Source: an uncultured Clostridia bacterium
GTDB taxonomy: Bacteria; Bacillota; Clostridia; Oscillospirales; Ruminococcaceae
Assembly (NCBI GenBank): GCA_946563605.1
Contig: CAMNVW010000048.1
Location: 1-8,932 of the forward strand
DNA: 8,932 nucleotides
Direction: 5' to 3'
Shown: positions 1-5,695 of the stretch, one piece after another
Position numbering within the stretch: the first letter of the stretch is position 1
Layout of the letters: every line of letters begins with the position of its first letter
Made by a program: the position numbers and the translations under genes
The notes under the pieces: model-generated
The model's input: only the letters and a program-made list of their open reading frames with translations
What the model was told of the DNA's origin: nothing
The model's database searches: none

Positions 1-105
1 TTTTTGATTTTTTTCGACTTTTTTGAAAAATCCCGTTTTTATCCCCTTTTTCGGCTCATAGACACCCCGAAATCCTGCCCTTTCCTGCTCAACGGCAATT
101 TTCAC
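1..105 (-). other. Open, lysine-rich stretch at left edge; possible partial ORF
   Basis: Past the stop of the FliB-like gene, the minus strand stays open to the window edge in the same frame as that gene. It could start at a GTG ending at 105 and would give about 35 lysine-rich residues, including a GVYEPKKG stretch. The Shine-Dalgarno is weak (AAGAAAG-like) and the DNA is A-rich on this strand, so an open frame this short can occur by chance. I recognise no family. It may be the beginning of a small downstream gene or simply intergenic DNA. Confidence 0.2.
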
Positions 106-114
106 AGCTTTCTT

Positions 115-1212
115 TTATAAAAGAAAATCAATCAGCCCCAAAAGCGATGGCAGTGAAAACGCAGAAGAAACCCATGTCTGTTCGAGCACGGCTTCCAGAT
201 TTTCGTCCGAGTATTCAATCTCCTTTGAATAGGCTTTGGCATTGAAAATCTGGTCTTGCAGAGAAAATCCACCCTTTTGCGAAAAGGTCTGCATCCCCAG
301 TAAAAAAATCATCAAGGTAGAAAAAACAGAAAACTTGACGCGCGAGAGCAAATCGCCGTCCCAAACGGCTTTTAAAAGATAGCGGTAAAGGAAATAAACG
401 CAGAGATGTTCCCATTCATACAGTCGCCCTGCAGTCAGTTGATAAAAAATCTCCCTTTGGGAAAGGATGTCAAAAAGGCTTTCGCTAAGTTCACAAAGGC
501 GTTTGCTCCATCCCTCGTCGATCGGGTCGAGCGTTTGCAGAAAATCGAGTGTTTCCATGAGAATCGCGGACGCTTCTTCCGCGAAATCCTCCTCAATAGA
601 ACTGTCCTTATCGGAAACTTCCCCCATAAGCTCGCCAGCATCTATTTTATCCTGCGCCTGTGCGGAGAGCACCAGCACTTGTTTCATCCTTTTGGCGAGC
701 GGCTGGGTGCGGTCTTGCAAAACGCCAAAAAGCTGTTCCCGAAAGGAGAGCAGAAACGCCAGCAGCTCTGCATCAAAGTCCGCGTCGTCCGGCTGTTCCT
801 CGGTTGTCATGGTCACAAATGAAAGCGGCTCAGAGTCGCTCAGCAAAAGACGGGCAGCTTCCTCGCAGCACAGCCCCAAGCCACTTTCCTTATAATCGCC
901 GAACCATTCGTGAAACCTCGGATGCTGTGTGCAGATTTCGCACAGGTGCTCTTCCCCCAAATGAATGAATATCTCACATAGATTCTTCTGATTTAAAAAA
1001 GGACAGCGTTCATCTTGACCCAGCAAAAAGTGCGGCGGCGTTTCGGGGTAGATATTTTCATTTAACTTCTTTGCAAAGGGGGAAGTCACCGAGCGATAGT
1101 ATTGGTAGGTGCGCGGGTCGATGTCGATTTCCCATCCGATGCAGCAGTTATCGGAGCAGGCAGACGCGGTACATTGAAAGGCAGAGTAAAAGGTTGGGAC
1201 AGTTTGCTTCAT
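115..1212 (-). CDS. fliB: FliB-like flagellin lysine-N-methylase family protein (Cys-rich)
   Basis: This 365-aa protein resembles the FliB family, named for the Salmonella enzyme that methylates lysines on flagellin. The N-terminal third carries the family's cysteine pattern: C14 and C19, then CC at 23-24 followed by GWEIDID, CPFL at 70-73, C79, C91, C94 with QHPRF just after, and CC at 115-116 in LCCEEAARLLL. Such clusters suggest a bound metal or Fe-S cofactor, which is inference. The C-terminal two thirds are helical and less conserved. I chose the ATG ending at 1212 because GGAGG sits 7 bases upstream (1218-1222); a longer frame to 1275 has no such site and would run through the promoter. 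The gene is monocistronic as far as visible. No flagellar gene lies in the window, so the true substrate may be another protein. The family call is fairly sure, the substrate is not. Confidence 0.82.
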   Translation of the reverse strand: MKQTVPTFYSAFQCTASACSDNCCIGWEIDIDPRTYQYYRSVTSPFAKKLNENIYPETPPHFLLGQDERCPFLNQKNLCEIFIHLGEEHLCEICTQHPRFHEWFGDYKESGLGLCCEEAARLLLSDSEPLSFVTMTTEEQPDDADFDAELLAFLLSFREQLFGVLQDRTQPLAKRMKQVLVLSAQAQDKIDAGELMGEVSDKDSSIEEDFAEEASAILMETLDFLQTLDPIDEGWSKRLCELSESLFDILSQREIFYQLTAGRLYEWEHLCVYFLYRYLLKAVWDGDLLSRVKFSVFSTLMIFLLGMQTFSQKGGFSLQDQIFNAKAYSKEIEYSDENLEAVLEQTWVSSAFSLPSLLGLIDFLL

Positions 1213-1246
1213 GGGAACCTCCGTTAAAATCATGGAATTTGTCTTC

Positions 1247-1275
1247 AGTATAACATCGGAACAAAAAGGAGACAA
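1247..1275 (-). promoter_or_regulatory. Promoter of the FliB-like gene
   Basis: On the minus strand TTGTCT (1270-1275) and TATACT (1247-1252) are separated by 17 bases, and a TG lies one base before the -10 (extended -10). Transcription would start near 1240, leaving a leader of about 28 bases with a strong GGAGG site. Confidence 0.6.
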
Positions 1276-1294
1276 GGTATCATCCTTGCGTTTA

Positions 1295-1327
1295 TAAAAA
1301 AGAGAAGCAGACTTTTCTGCTTCTCTT
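1295..1327 (-). terminator. Rho-independent terminator of the pyrK-pyrD-phosphatase operon
   Basis: A perfect stem of 12 pairs (arms 1300-1311 and 1316-1327, four-base loop) is followed on the minus strand by a run of six T (1295-1300; the last stem base is part of it). The stop codon of the phosphatase gene (1326-1328) lies inside the stem, so the terminator closes that operon tightly and insulates the methylase promoter just beyond it. Confidence 0.9.
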
Positions 1328-1997
1328 AATACTCCACCACACCGTTTGTCTCAAATCCGGTGGCGGCAAGATAGTTTCCGTGTTCCATATGCCGGCGGTC
1401 GTCCACATATTCCATGCAGACAATCAAATCATCGTTAAAGATAAACTTGCTCACCGAAGCGTTTGCAATCATTCCGTTGGTCATTTCTTCAAACGGCTTT
1501 CCGCTTGCAAAATGGATATAGGAAGAGATCGCAATGCCGTGGCTCACCGCAAGCAGAACCTTTCCCTTATTCTGCGTCACCATGCGGTCGATTGTCCCGA
1601 CCATCCGTTCGGACACTTCCCGCATGGATTCCCCTTGCGGACACACCATCGCCGCCGGATGCGTCTGCATCGCTTCGATGACGTCGGGATATTCCTTTGC
1701 AAGCTCGCTGAACTTGCGTCCTTCCAACACGCCGCCGTTCATCTCGGTCAAGCCTTCCTCCACAACCGGCGTCAGCTTGTCCATCCCGTACATCTCTGCG
1801 ATGATTTGTGCCGTCTGACGCGCCCGTTTTAAAGGGCTTGTGTAGATCTTGTCAATTTTAGAGAGACTGAACGCCATTCCCAGCATCTGCGCCTGACGGA
1901 TGCCGGCTTCATTCAGAGGATTGTCCACAATCCCCTGAAATCTCCCCTCGGAATTTCCACCGGTCTCCCCATGTCTGATCAGATATAATATTGTCAT
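1326..1997 (-). CDS. Histidine phosphatase family protein (phosphoglycerate mutase-like)
   Basis: This 223-aa protein belongs to the histidine phosphatase superfamily, which transfers phosphate through a phospho-histidine. The N-terminal LIRHGET motif (residues 6-12) supplies the phosphorylated H9. TSPLKRARQTA (53-63) holds the usual phosphate-binding arginine, E85 in LTEMNGG is the likely proton donor, and VSHG (151-154) gives the second catalytic histidine. The length suits single-domain cofactor-independent phosphatases of the GpmB/CobC/PhoE type; the substrate cannot be told from sequence. The ATG ending at 1997 is preferred for its upstream AAAGGTTGGAG; an ATG 18 bases earlier lacks a ribosome site. 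It lies 74 bases downstream of pyrD on the same strand with no clear promoter between, so it is probably the last gene of the pyr operon. A link to nucleotide metabolism is inference. Confidence 0.88.
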   Translation of the reverse strand: MTILYLIRHGETGGNSEGRFQGIVDNPLNEAGIRQAQMLGMAFSLSKIDKIYTSPLKRARQTAQIIAEMYGMDKLTPVVEEGLTEMNGGVLEGRKFSELAKEYPDVIEAMQTHPAAMVCPQGESMREVSERMVGTIDRMVTQNKGKVLLAVSHGIAISSYIHFASGKPFEEMTNGMIANASVSKFIFNDDLIVCMEYVDDRRHMEHGNYLAATGFETNGVVEY

Positions 1998-2018
1998 CGT
2001 ACTCCAACCTTTCATGTG

Positions 2019-2036
2019 GTCTGCATCGGTGCAGAC
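2019..2036 (-). other. Small hairpin between pyrD and the phosphatase gene
   Basis: The seven-base arms GTCTGCA (2019-2025) and TGCAGAC (2030-2036) are perfectly complementary around a four-base loop. No T-run follows on either strand, so it does not look like a terminator. It could stabilise the upstream mRNA or mark a processing site in the pyrKD-phosphatase transcript. Confidence 0.35.
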
Positions 2037-2071
2037 GCAGGATACGGCGTCCGGCTCTCTGTTTTTTCATG

Positions 2072-2983
2072 CTACCACGGTTTGACGGTGCCGACAATCT
2101 CATTGATGTCCTTGATGCCGTTGTCCTTGAGCCACTGCTCCATGCCGTCGATGACCTCGATTGGCGCCTTTGGATTGTAGAACATCGCCGCACCGATCTG
2201 GATGGCATTGGCGCCTGCCATCATCATTTCAATGGCGTCCTGCCATTTTTCAATGCCGCCCATGCCGATGACCGGAATCTTCACACGGTTTGCAACCTGC
2301 CAAACCATGCGCACCGCTACTGGGAAGATTGCCGGACCGGAAAGTCCGCCAACATTGTTGTGCAGAATCGGACGGCGTGTATTGATGTCAATTCTCATGC
2401 CAAGCAGCGTGTTGATGAGCGATACTGCGTCCGCACCCTCAGCCTCAACCGCCTGCGCGATGGACGCGATGTCGGTGACATTCGGGGAGAGCTTGACGAT
2501 CATCGGTTTTTTGGCGTACTTGCGCACCTCTCTTACAATGTGGGATGCGTTCTCGCAGCTTGTTCCGAAAGCAGCGCCGCCCTGTTTTACATTCGGGCAG
2601 GAGATGTTCAGCTCAAACATATCGATTTCACTTTCGGAAAGGCGTTCTGCCAGCGCACAGTAATCCTCCACACAGCTGCCTGCGATGTTCGCGATCTTTA
2701 CGGTGTCCTGCTGGCTGAGATACGGCATATCATACTGCAGAAAATGCTCGACGCCCGGGTTCTGCAAACCGACCGAGTTGAGCATACCGCTTGGTGTTTC
2801 CGCGATTCTCGGCGGAGGGTTGCCCAGTTTCTCCTGAAAGGTCATGCCTTTGAGGGAGATACCACCCAAACGGCTCAGCGGGTACATACATTCATATTCT
2901 CTGCCAAAGCCAAAACAGCCGGAAGCTGTGATCACCGGATTCTTCAGTTCTACGCCGGCAATGTTTACTTTTAAGTTAGTCAT
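2072..2983 (-). CDS. pyrD: Dihydroorotate dehydrogenase B, catalytic subunit
   Basis: This is the FMN-containing catalytic subunit of class 1B dihydroorotate dehydrogenase, which oxidises dihydroorotate to orotate in de novo UMP synthesis and passes electrons through PyrK to NAD+. It is a cytosolic TIM barrel of 303 aa, close to the usual length of about 300-310. Visible landmarks are ITASGCFGFG (18-27), NSVGLQNPG (69-77), the active-site loop ELNISCPNVKQGG (124-136) with C129 as the class 1 catalytic base, VKLSPN (163-168), and the phosphate-binding glycines VIGMGGI (238-244) and IQIGAAMF (261-268). A cysteine rather than serine base, and the adjacent pyrK, both point to class 1. The ATG ending at 2983 overlaps the pyrK stop by 8 bases and has an AAAGGGTGG site within pyrK, so translation is probably coupled. 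Longer in-frame starts would lie inside pyrK and are unlikely. Confidence 0.97.
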   Translation of the reverse strand: MTNLKVNIAGVELKNPVITASGCFGFGREYECMYPLSRLGGISLKGMTFQEKLGNPPPRIAETPSGMLNSVGLQNPGVEHFLQYDMPYLSQQDTVKIANIAGSCVEDYCALAERLSESEIDMFELNISCPNVKQGGAAFGTSCENASHIVREVRKYAKKPMIVKLSPNVTDIASIAQAVEAEGADAVSLINTLLGMRIDINTRRPILHNNVGGLSGPAIFPVAVRMVWQVANRVKIPVIGMGGIEKWQDAIEMMMAGANAIQIGAAMFYNPKAPIEVIDGMEQWLKDNGIKDINEIVGTVKPW

Positions 2984-3749
2984 CGAATACCACCCTTTCC
3001 GCGTCAAATACAGGGCCGTTCTTGCAGACGTGCAGATATGTGACAGAACCATCCTCCTGACGGATCGGTGTTGCACAGCCTAAGCACGCGCCAACGCCGC
3101 ACGCCATGCGTTCTTCCAGCGATACCTGACAGCGCACGCCGTGCTGGGCACACATCTGCGCTACGAATTTCAGCATGATCTTCGGACCGCACGCATATAC
3201 AATATCCGGCAGTTCTTCTTCAAAGCGCTGTTTTAATAAATCGGTCACCAGACCGTGATGACCTGCGGAGCCGTCGTCGGTGCAAAGCATCACGCGGCTG
3301 CCCTGCGCGGTAAAATCATCTGTCAAAACAATTTTGTCGCTGCTGCGGAAGCCCAGGATCGCCGTCGCATTTTTGCCGTAGCTTTTTGCAGTTTCCAGCA
3401 TTGGCGGCACACCGATGCCTCCGCCTACAACGATCGCTTTTTTGTCCGCGTCCAGCAGCTCAAAGCCGTTGCCCAAAGGGCCCATCACATCCAGAAGGTC
3501 GCCCTCTTTGGTCTGTGCAAGCACCTTTGTTCCCTCTCCGCGGATGTCAAATAAAATGCGCAGTGTTCCAGCCTGCCTGTCCACCTCGCAGATGGAGATC
3601 GGGCGTCTTAAAGTAAAGCCCGGGACACGGATGTGAACAAACTGTCCTGCTTTTGAGATTGCCGCAATGTCAGGACACGCGATAGTATAATCGCACATAC
3701 AACCTGGGCGGATTTTGGTTACACGGTATGTTCCCTGTAAATATTCCAC
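2976..3749 (-). CDS. pyrK: Dihydroorotate dehydrogenase B, electron transfer subunit
   Basis: PyrK is the FAD and [2Fe-2S] subunit that carries electrons from PyrD to NAD+. The 257-aa product has a ferredoxin-reductase-like FAD domain with RRPIS (48-52), an NAD-binding segment VVGGGIGVPPM (107-117), YACGP (185-189), and a C-terminal cluster motif with cysteines 217, 222, 225 and 242 (C-x4-C-x2-C-x16-C). I place the start at a GTG ending at 3749. A GGAGG site (3758-3762) stands 8 bases before it, and the resulting length matches the family; the ATG 39 bases further upstream has no ribosome site and would place GGAGG inside the gene. It is first in the operon and overlaps pyrD by 8 bases. All key residues are present, so the enzyme should be functional. 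Confidence 0.97.
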   Translation of the reverse strand: MEYLQGTYRVTKIRPGCMCDYTIACPDIAAISKAGQFVHIRVPGFTLRRPISICEVDRQAGTLRILFDIRGEGTKVLAQTKEGDLLDVMGPLGNGFELLDADKKAIVVGGGIGVPPMLETAKSYGKNATAILGFRSSDKIVLTDDFTAQGSRVMLCTDDGSAGHHGLVTDLLKQRFEEELPDIVYACGPKIMLKFVAQMCAQHGVRCQVSLEERMACGVGACLGCATPIRQEDGSVTYLHVCKNGPVFDAERVVFDD

Positions 3750-3780
3750 GATAAAACCCTCCGTTTTCTTCGATCGTTTT

Positions 3781-3803
3781 GAATCCACTCAAATTTGGGA
3801 TTC
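3781..3803 (-). promoter_or_regulatory. Inverted repeat in the pyrK leader
   Basis: GAATCC (3781-3786) and GGATTC (3798-3803) are complementary around an 11-base A/T-rich loop that contains CAAATTTG, itself a palindrome. It falls in the first 30 bases of the predicted pyrK transcript. It lacks the terminator/antiterminator layout and the PyrR-binding consensus of Bacillus pyr leaders, so PyrR-type attenuation is not supported. A role as operator or mRNA hairpin is possible. Confidence 0.3.
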
Positions 3804-3816
3804 GGTATTACCTTTT

Positions 3817-3845
3817 ATTTTATATGAAAACGCTTACTTTTACAA
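3817..3845 (-). promoter_or_regulatory. Promoter of the pyrK-pyrD operon
   Basis: On the minus strand TTGTAA (3840-3845) and TAAAAT (3817-3822) are 17 bases apart. Transcription would begin near 3810, giving a leader of roughly 60 bases before the pyrK GTG. It stands back to back with the promoter of the 4052 gene. Confidence 0.55.
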
Positions 3846-3915
3846 GCCTTTCCCTGCGCGTTTCAAATCGCACCGGATTCCTTTTTTCACTTTGTTCTGT
3901 CTCAAAACAAACCGC

Positions 3916-3944
3916 TTGCAGAAAAGTTGCAAATAAGATATACT
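3916..3944 (+). promoter_or_regulatory. Promoter of the 156-aa protein gene
   Basis: TTGCAG (3916-3921) and TATACT (3939-3944) are spaced by 17 bases. The predicted start near 3951 leaves an A/T- and pyrimidine-rich leader of about 100 bases before the gene at 4052. One arm of the 3932-3970 inverted repeat overlaps the -10, which suggests control at this site. Confidence 0.5.
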
Positions 3945-3970
3945 GTCTGCATATTTTTGCATATCTTATT
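3932..3970. repeat. 10-bp inverted repeat over a promoter
   Basis: AATAAGATAT (3932-3941) is exactly complementary to ATATCTTATT (3961-3970), with 19 bases between. The left arm covers part of the predicted -10 and the right arm lies just after the predicted transcription start. No T-run follows, so it is more likely an operator or leader hairpin than a terminator. Confidence 0.4.
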
Positions 3971-4051
3971 CGATTTCCTGTTTTCACCTTTCACCAGATA
4001 CTCACCTTTTATTCACTTTTATCAATAATCCTCAGAAAGGATGTGTCAGCC

Positions 4052-4522
4052 ATGCCCGATTCATCACCTGCTTTTTCGGTCAGCGCCGTTTCACACGCAA
4101 ACGCCAGAGAACTTTCCTCCCTTACCAAACCACTGCGATTCTCACACCGGCTCAGCGGCTGCGATGCGCTCACCTATATCACCCTGACCGCCTGCCATGA
4201 TGCCGACCGGCTGTGTTTTTATGTCGCCTGCTTTGAGAAAAATCCCACCCCCGACCACCGCTTTTCCTTTTGCTTTGGTCAGGGAGACGAGATGCTCTGT
4301 CTTTCCTTTTCCTGTTCCGAGGCAAGCCTGCCGGATTCTGCCATCACGCTTTCACGGGACGGCGGAGAAAATCTGGAAGGGATTTTCTGGGGTGCGGAGC
4401 TGTCTGTTCCGCTCATGCTCCTCCCCGATACCAACGCGATCCCCTGCAAAATTTCCTATTATTATAATGATACCGTTTCCTCTGTGTTCCCAAACGGAAC
4501 AGGGACGCTTCAGTTGTGCTGA
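4052..4522 (+). CDS. Hypothetical protein, possible divergent CBM9/DOMON-like beta-sandwich
   Basis: The product is 156 aa, with no signal peptide or membrane segment, so it is probably cytosolic. It alternates short hydrophobic strands with polar turns (for example 41-47, 53-61, 71-75, 81-88, 115-124), which fits a beta-sandwich. The order of DRLCFYVACFEKNP (52-65), FWGAELSVPLMLL (112-124) and a C-terminal CKISYYYNDT segment recalls clostridial cytosolic proteins with a CBM9/DOMON-like fold, where a W-G-x-E-x-x-x-P turn is common. This is a weak resemblance, not an identification. The ATG at 4052 follows AGAAAGGA at a long spacing of about 11 bases; a GTG at 4043 is too close to that site. 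It has its own promoter, diverges from pyrK and overlaps the convergent nucleotidase gene by 13 bases. Confidence 0.7.
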   Translation: MPDSSPAFSVSAVSHANARELSSLTKPLRFSHRLSGCDALTYITLTACHDADRLCFYVACFEKNPTPDHRFSFCFGQGDEMLCLSFSCSEASLPDSAITLSRDGGENLEGIFWGAELSVPLMLLPDTNAIPCKISYYYNDTVSSVFPNGTGTLQLC

Positions 4523-5214
4523 TCCAGCAGCTCTTTTAAAGAAGAGATGCGGTACTGAATGGGGATTGGCGCCTGTTTTGCACTATCGGAACAAAGCCAG
4601 CAGCGGTCGATGCCTGCGCGGTATGCTCCTTGCATATCGGAGGAAAGGGAATCTCCCACCATCAGCGCGTGTTCTGGAATAAACGCAGGGATGCGCGCGA
4701 AAACATACTCAAAATATGCAAGCGCAGGTTTGGGACAGCCTGCCTCCTCCGAAACAAAAATGTCCGAAAGGAACGGCATCAAACCGCTCGCATGGATTCG
4801 TCGGCGCTGTGTCGCAGCAACGCCGTTGGTCAGGATGTATAACCGGCAGCCGCGCGCGTGCAGCTGCCGGCAAACCTCGGCTGCATACGGGAGCGTTTTG
4901 CTTCCGTACCCCAGATTGAAAAGATATTCCGTGTTAAACGCGTCGGCATCGATGCCGGTAACGGACAGCTCTTCAAATAATTTTGCAAAGCGGGTGTGCA
5001 GTAACGTTTCCTTTGTAATCAGCGATTGTTCAAACTGCCTCCAAAGAGCGTTGTTGATCTGCTGATAACGCGCATCCACCTGCTCGTCAAAGGGCAGATC
5101 GTGCGCCCGAAAGGTGCGCAGCAGCGCCTGATGTTCCGCATCCGAAAAATCCATCAGTGTGCCGTCCGCATCAAAAAGAATGGTGTCATATTTTTGAAAT
5201 AGCATTTGCTTCAT
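4510..5214 (-). CDS. yjjG: YjjG-type HAD family pyrimidine 5'-nucleotidase
   Basis: This 234-aa HAD hydrolase matches the YjjG/YfnB subgroup. In E. coli, YjjG dephosphorylates non-canonical pyrimidine nucleotides and so keeps them out of DNA. Motif I is FDADGTL (14-20; D15 nucleophile, D17 acid/base), motif II is ILTNG (127-131), motif III is the lysine in GCPKP (159-163), and motif IV is MVGDSLSSD (185-193). A helical cap lies between motifs I and II. RISSLKELL near the C-terminus matches the SSLHEL ending of YjjG. I chose the ATG ending at 5214, 7 bases after an AGGAGG. The gene is monocistronic, converges on the 4052 gene with a 13-bp overlap, and sits close to pyrKD, which suits a pyrimidine role though they are not co-transcribed. 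HAD hydrolase is certain; the YjjG subgroup is likely. Confidence 0.88.
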   Translation of the reverse strand: MKQMLFQKYDTILFDADGTLMDFSDAEHQALLRTFRAHDLPFDEQVDARYQQINNALWRQFEQSLITKETLLHTRFAKLFEELSVTGIDADAFNTEYLFNLGYGSKTLPYAAEVCRQLHARGCRLYILTNGVAATQRRRIHASGLMPFLSDIFVSEEAGCPKPALAYFEYVFARIPAFIPEHALMVGDSLSSDMQGAYRAGIDRCWLCSDSAKQAPIPIQYRISSLKELLDQHN

Positions 5215-5247
5215 CTTGTTGCCTCCTGTCCTTTTTTTCATGTATTC

Positions 5248-5276
5248 ATCATAAACGATTCATGCGCAAAAGTCCA
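5248..5276 (-). promoter_or_regulatory. Probable promoter of the YjjG-type gene
   Basis: On the minus strand TGGACT (5271-5276) and TATGAT (5248-5253) are separated by 17 bases. The -35 is only a partial match. The short leader ends in a strong AGGAGG. Confidence 0.42.
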
Positions 5277-5310
5277 TGACAGATTTTTTTCAAAAACTTT
5301 CAAAAAACGC

Positions 5311-5339
5311 TTGACAAACATTTCTATTCATGATATTAT
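5311..5339 (+). promoter_or_regulatory. Promoter of tRNA-Arg
   Basis: A perfect -35 TTGACA (5311-5316) is followed after 17 bases by TATTAT (5334-5339), with an extended -10 TG at 5331-5332. Transcription should start near 5346, about 30 bases before the tRNA. Confidence 0.8.
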
Positions 5340-5376
5340 ATGGGAGTTGATTCAAGCAACACCAAAAACTTCATAT

Positions 5377-5453
5377 GCGCTTGTAGCTCAGCTGGATAGA
5401 GTGACTGGCTACGAACCAGTAGGTCGGGGGTTCGAGTCCCTCCAAGCGCGCCA
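5377..5453 (+). tRNA. tRNA-Arg (anticodon ACG)
   Basis: The cloverleaf folds without gaps. The acceptor stem GCGCTTG (5377-5383) pairs with CAAGCGC (5443-5449). The D arm starts GCTC, the anticodon stem is ACTGG/CCAGT around loop CTACGAA, and the T arm carries GGTTCGAGTC. The anticodon ACG is at 5411-5413 and reads CGN arginine codons; A34 is normally deaminated to inosine. G5450 is the discriminator and CCA is encoded at 5451-5453. The gene stands alone between its promoter and terminator. Confidence 0.97.
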
Positions 5454-5488
5454 GAAAAAGCACTGTATATTGCAGTGCTTTTTCTTTT
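5454..5488 (+). terminator. Rho-independent terminator of tRNA-Arg
   Basis: Twelve perfect pairs (arms 5454-5465 and 5473-5484, seven-base loop) end in a T-rich tract (5479-5488). It begins one base after the CCA end, a usual placement for a single tRNA gene. Confidence 0.9.
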
Positions 5489-5607
5489 GCTTCCCAAAAC
5501 TGTTTGCTGCGCTCCAGTTTTGCGAAAGGGAGCACTCATCTCGTTTTCGACTTCAAACGAACCCCCAAAATTCTCCAAGCATTTATAGATAACTTCTTGA
5601 TTTCTTC
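5489..5607. other. Non-coding flank with two inverted repeats
   Basis: No credible gene lies here. Two small inverted repeats can be seen: CAAAACTG (5495-5502) with CAGTTTTG (5515-5522), and TCGTTT (5540-5545) with AAACGA at about 5555-5560. Reverse-strand reading frames across this stretch and the tRNA give a peptide of the well-known spurious type derived from antisense tRNA, so they are not annotated. The structured, G/C-containing character differs from the A/T-rich promoter that follows, and a dispersed repeat is possible. Confidence 0.4.
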
Positions 5608-5636
5608 TTGACAAAGCAAATCATATCTGTTATACT
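5608..5636 (+). promoter_or_regulatory. Promoter of the PUA/EVE-like gene
   Basis: TTGACA (5608-5613) and TATACT (5631-5636) are 17 bases apart, with an extended -10 TG at 5628-5629. This is close to the sigma-A consensus and predicts strong transcription from about 5643, with a leader of about 50 bases. Confidence 0.75.
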
Positions 5637-5695
5637 TTGTTTTGTTAAAAAGAAATCTTGTTGATATCATTCATACATCTAAGGAGGTTATCCAC

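Noticed and set aside
1..60. T-run-rich DNA as a terminator for the FliB-like gene
   Set aside because: There are several T-runs on the plus strand, but on the minus strand these are A-runs and I find no GC stem followed by T in the reading direction of the gene.
1991..2974. Long plus-strand frame (327 aa) opposite pyrD
   Set aside because: It is a shadow of pyrD. pyrD has all catalytic motifs, and the antisense peptide is rich in His, Arg and Cys with no recognisable domain.
3750..3822. PyrR-binding attenuator or uracil-type riboswitch upstream of pyrK
   Set aside because: No PyrR-box consensus, no terminator with T-run and too little room between promoter and start codon.
5440..5580. CTCCAAGC repeated at the tRNA end (5440-5447) and at 5573-5580 as an attachment-site duplication
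   Set aside because: Eight bases is too short, no integrase is in the window, and the interval holds only non-coding DNA.
5206..5592. Plus-strand 128-aa frame containing VAQLDRVTGYEPVGRGFESL
   Set aside because: It is the sense-strand translation of the same tRNA with its promoter and terminator, also a known artefact.
5336..5614. Minus-strand 92-aa frame across the tRNA, containing GGTRTPDLLVRSQSLYPAE
   Set aside because: This is the translation of the antisense strand of a tRNA gene, a widely copied annotation artefact, and not a protein.
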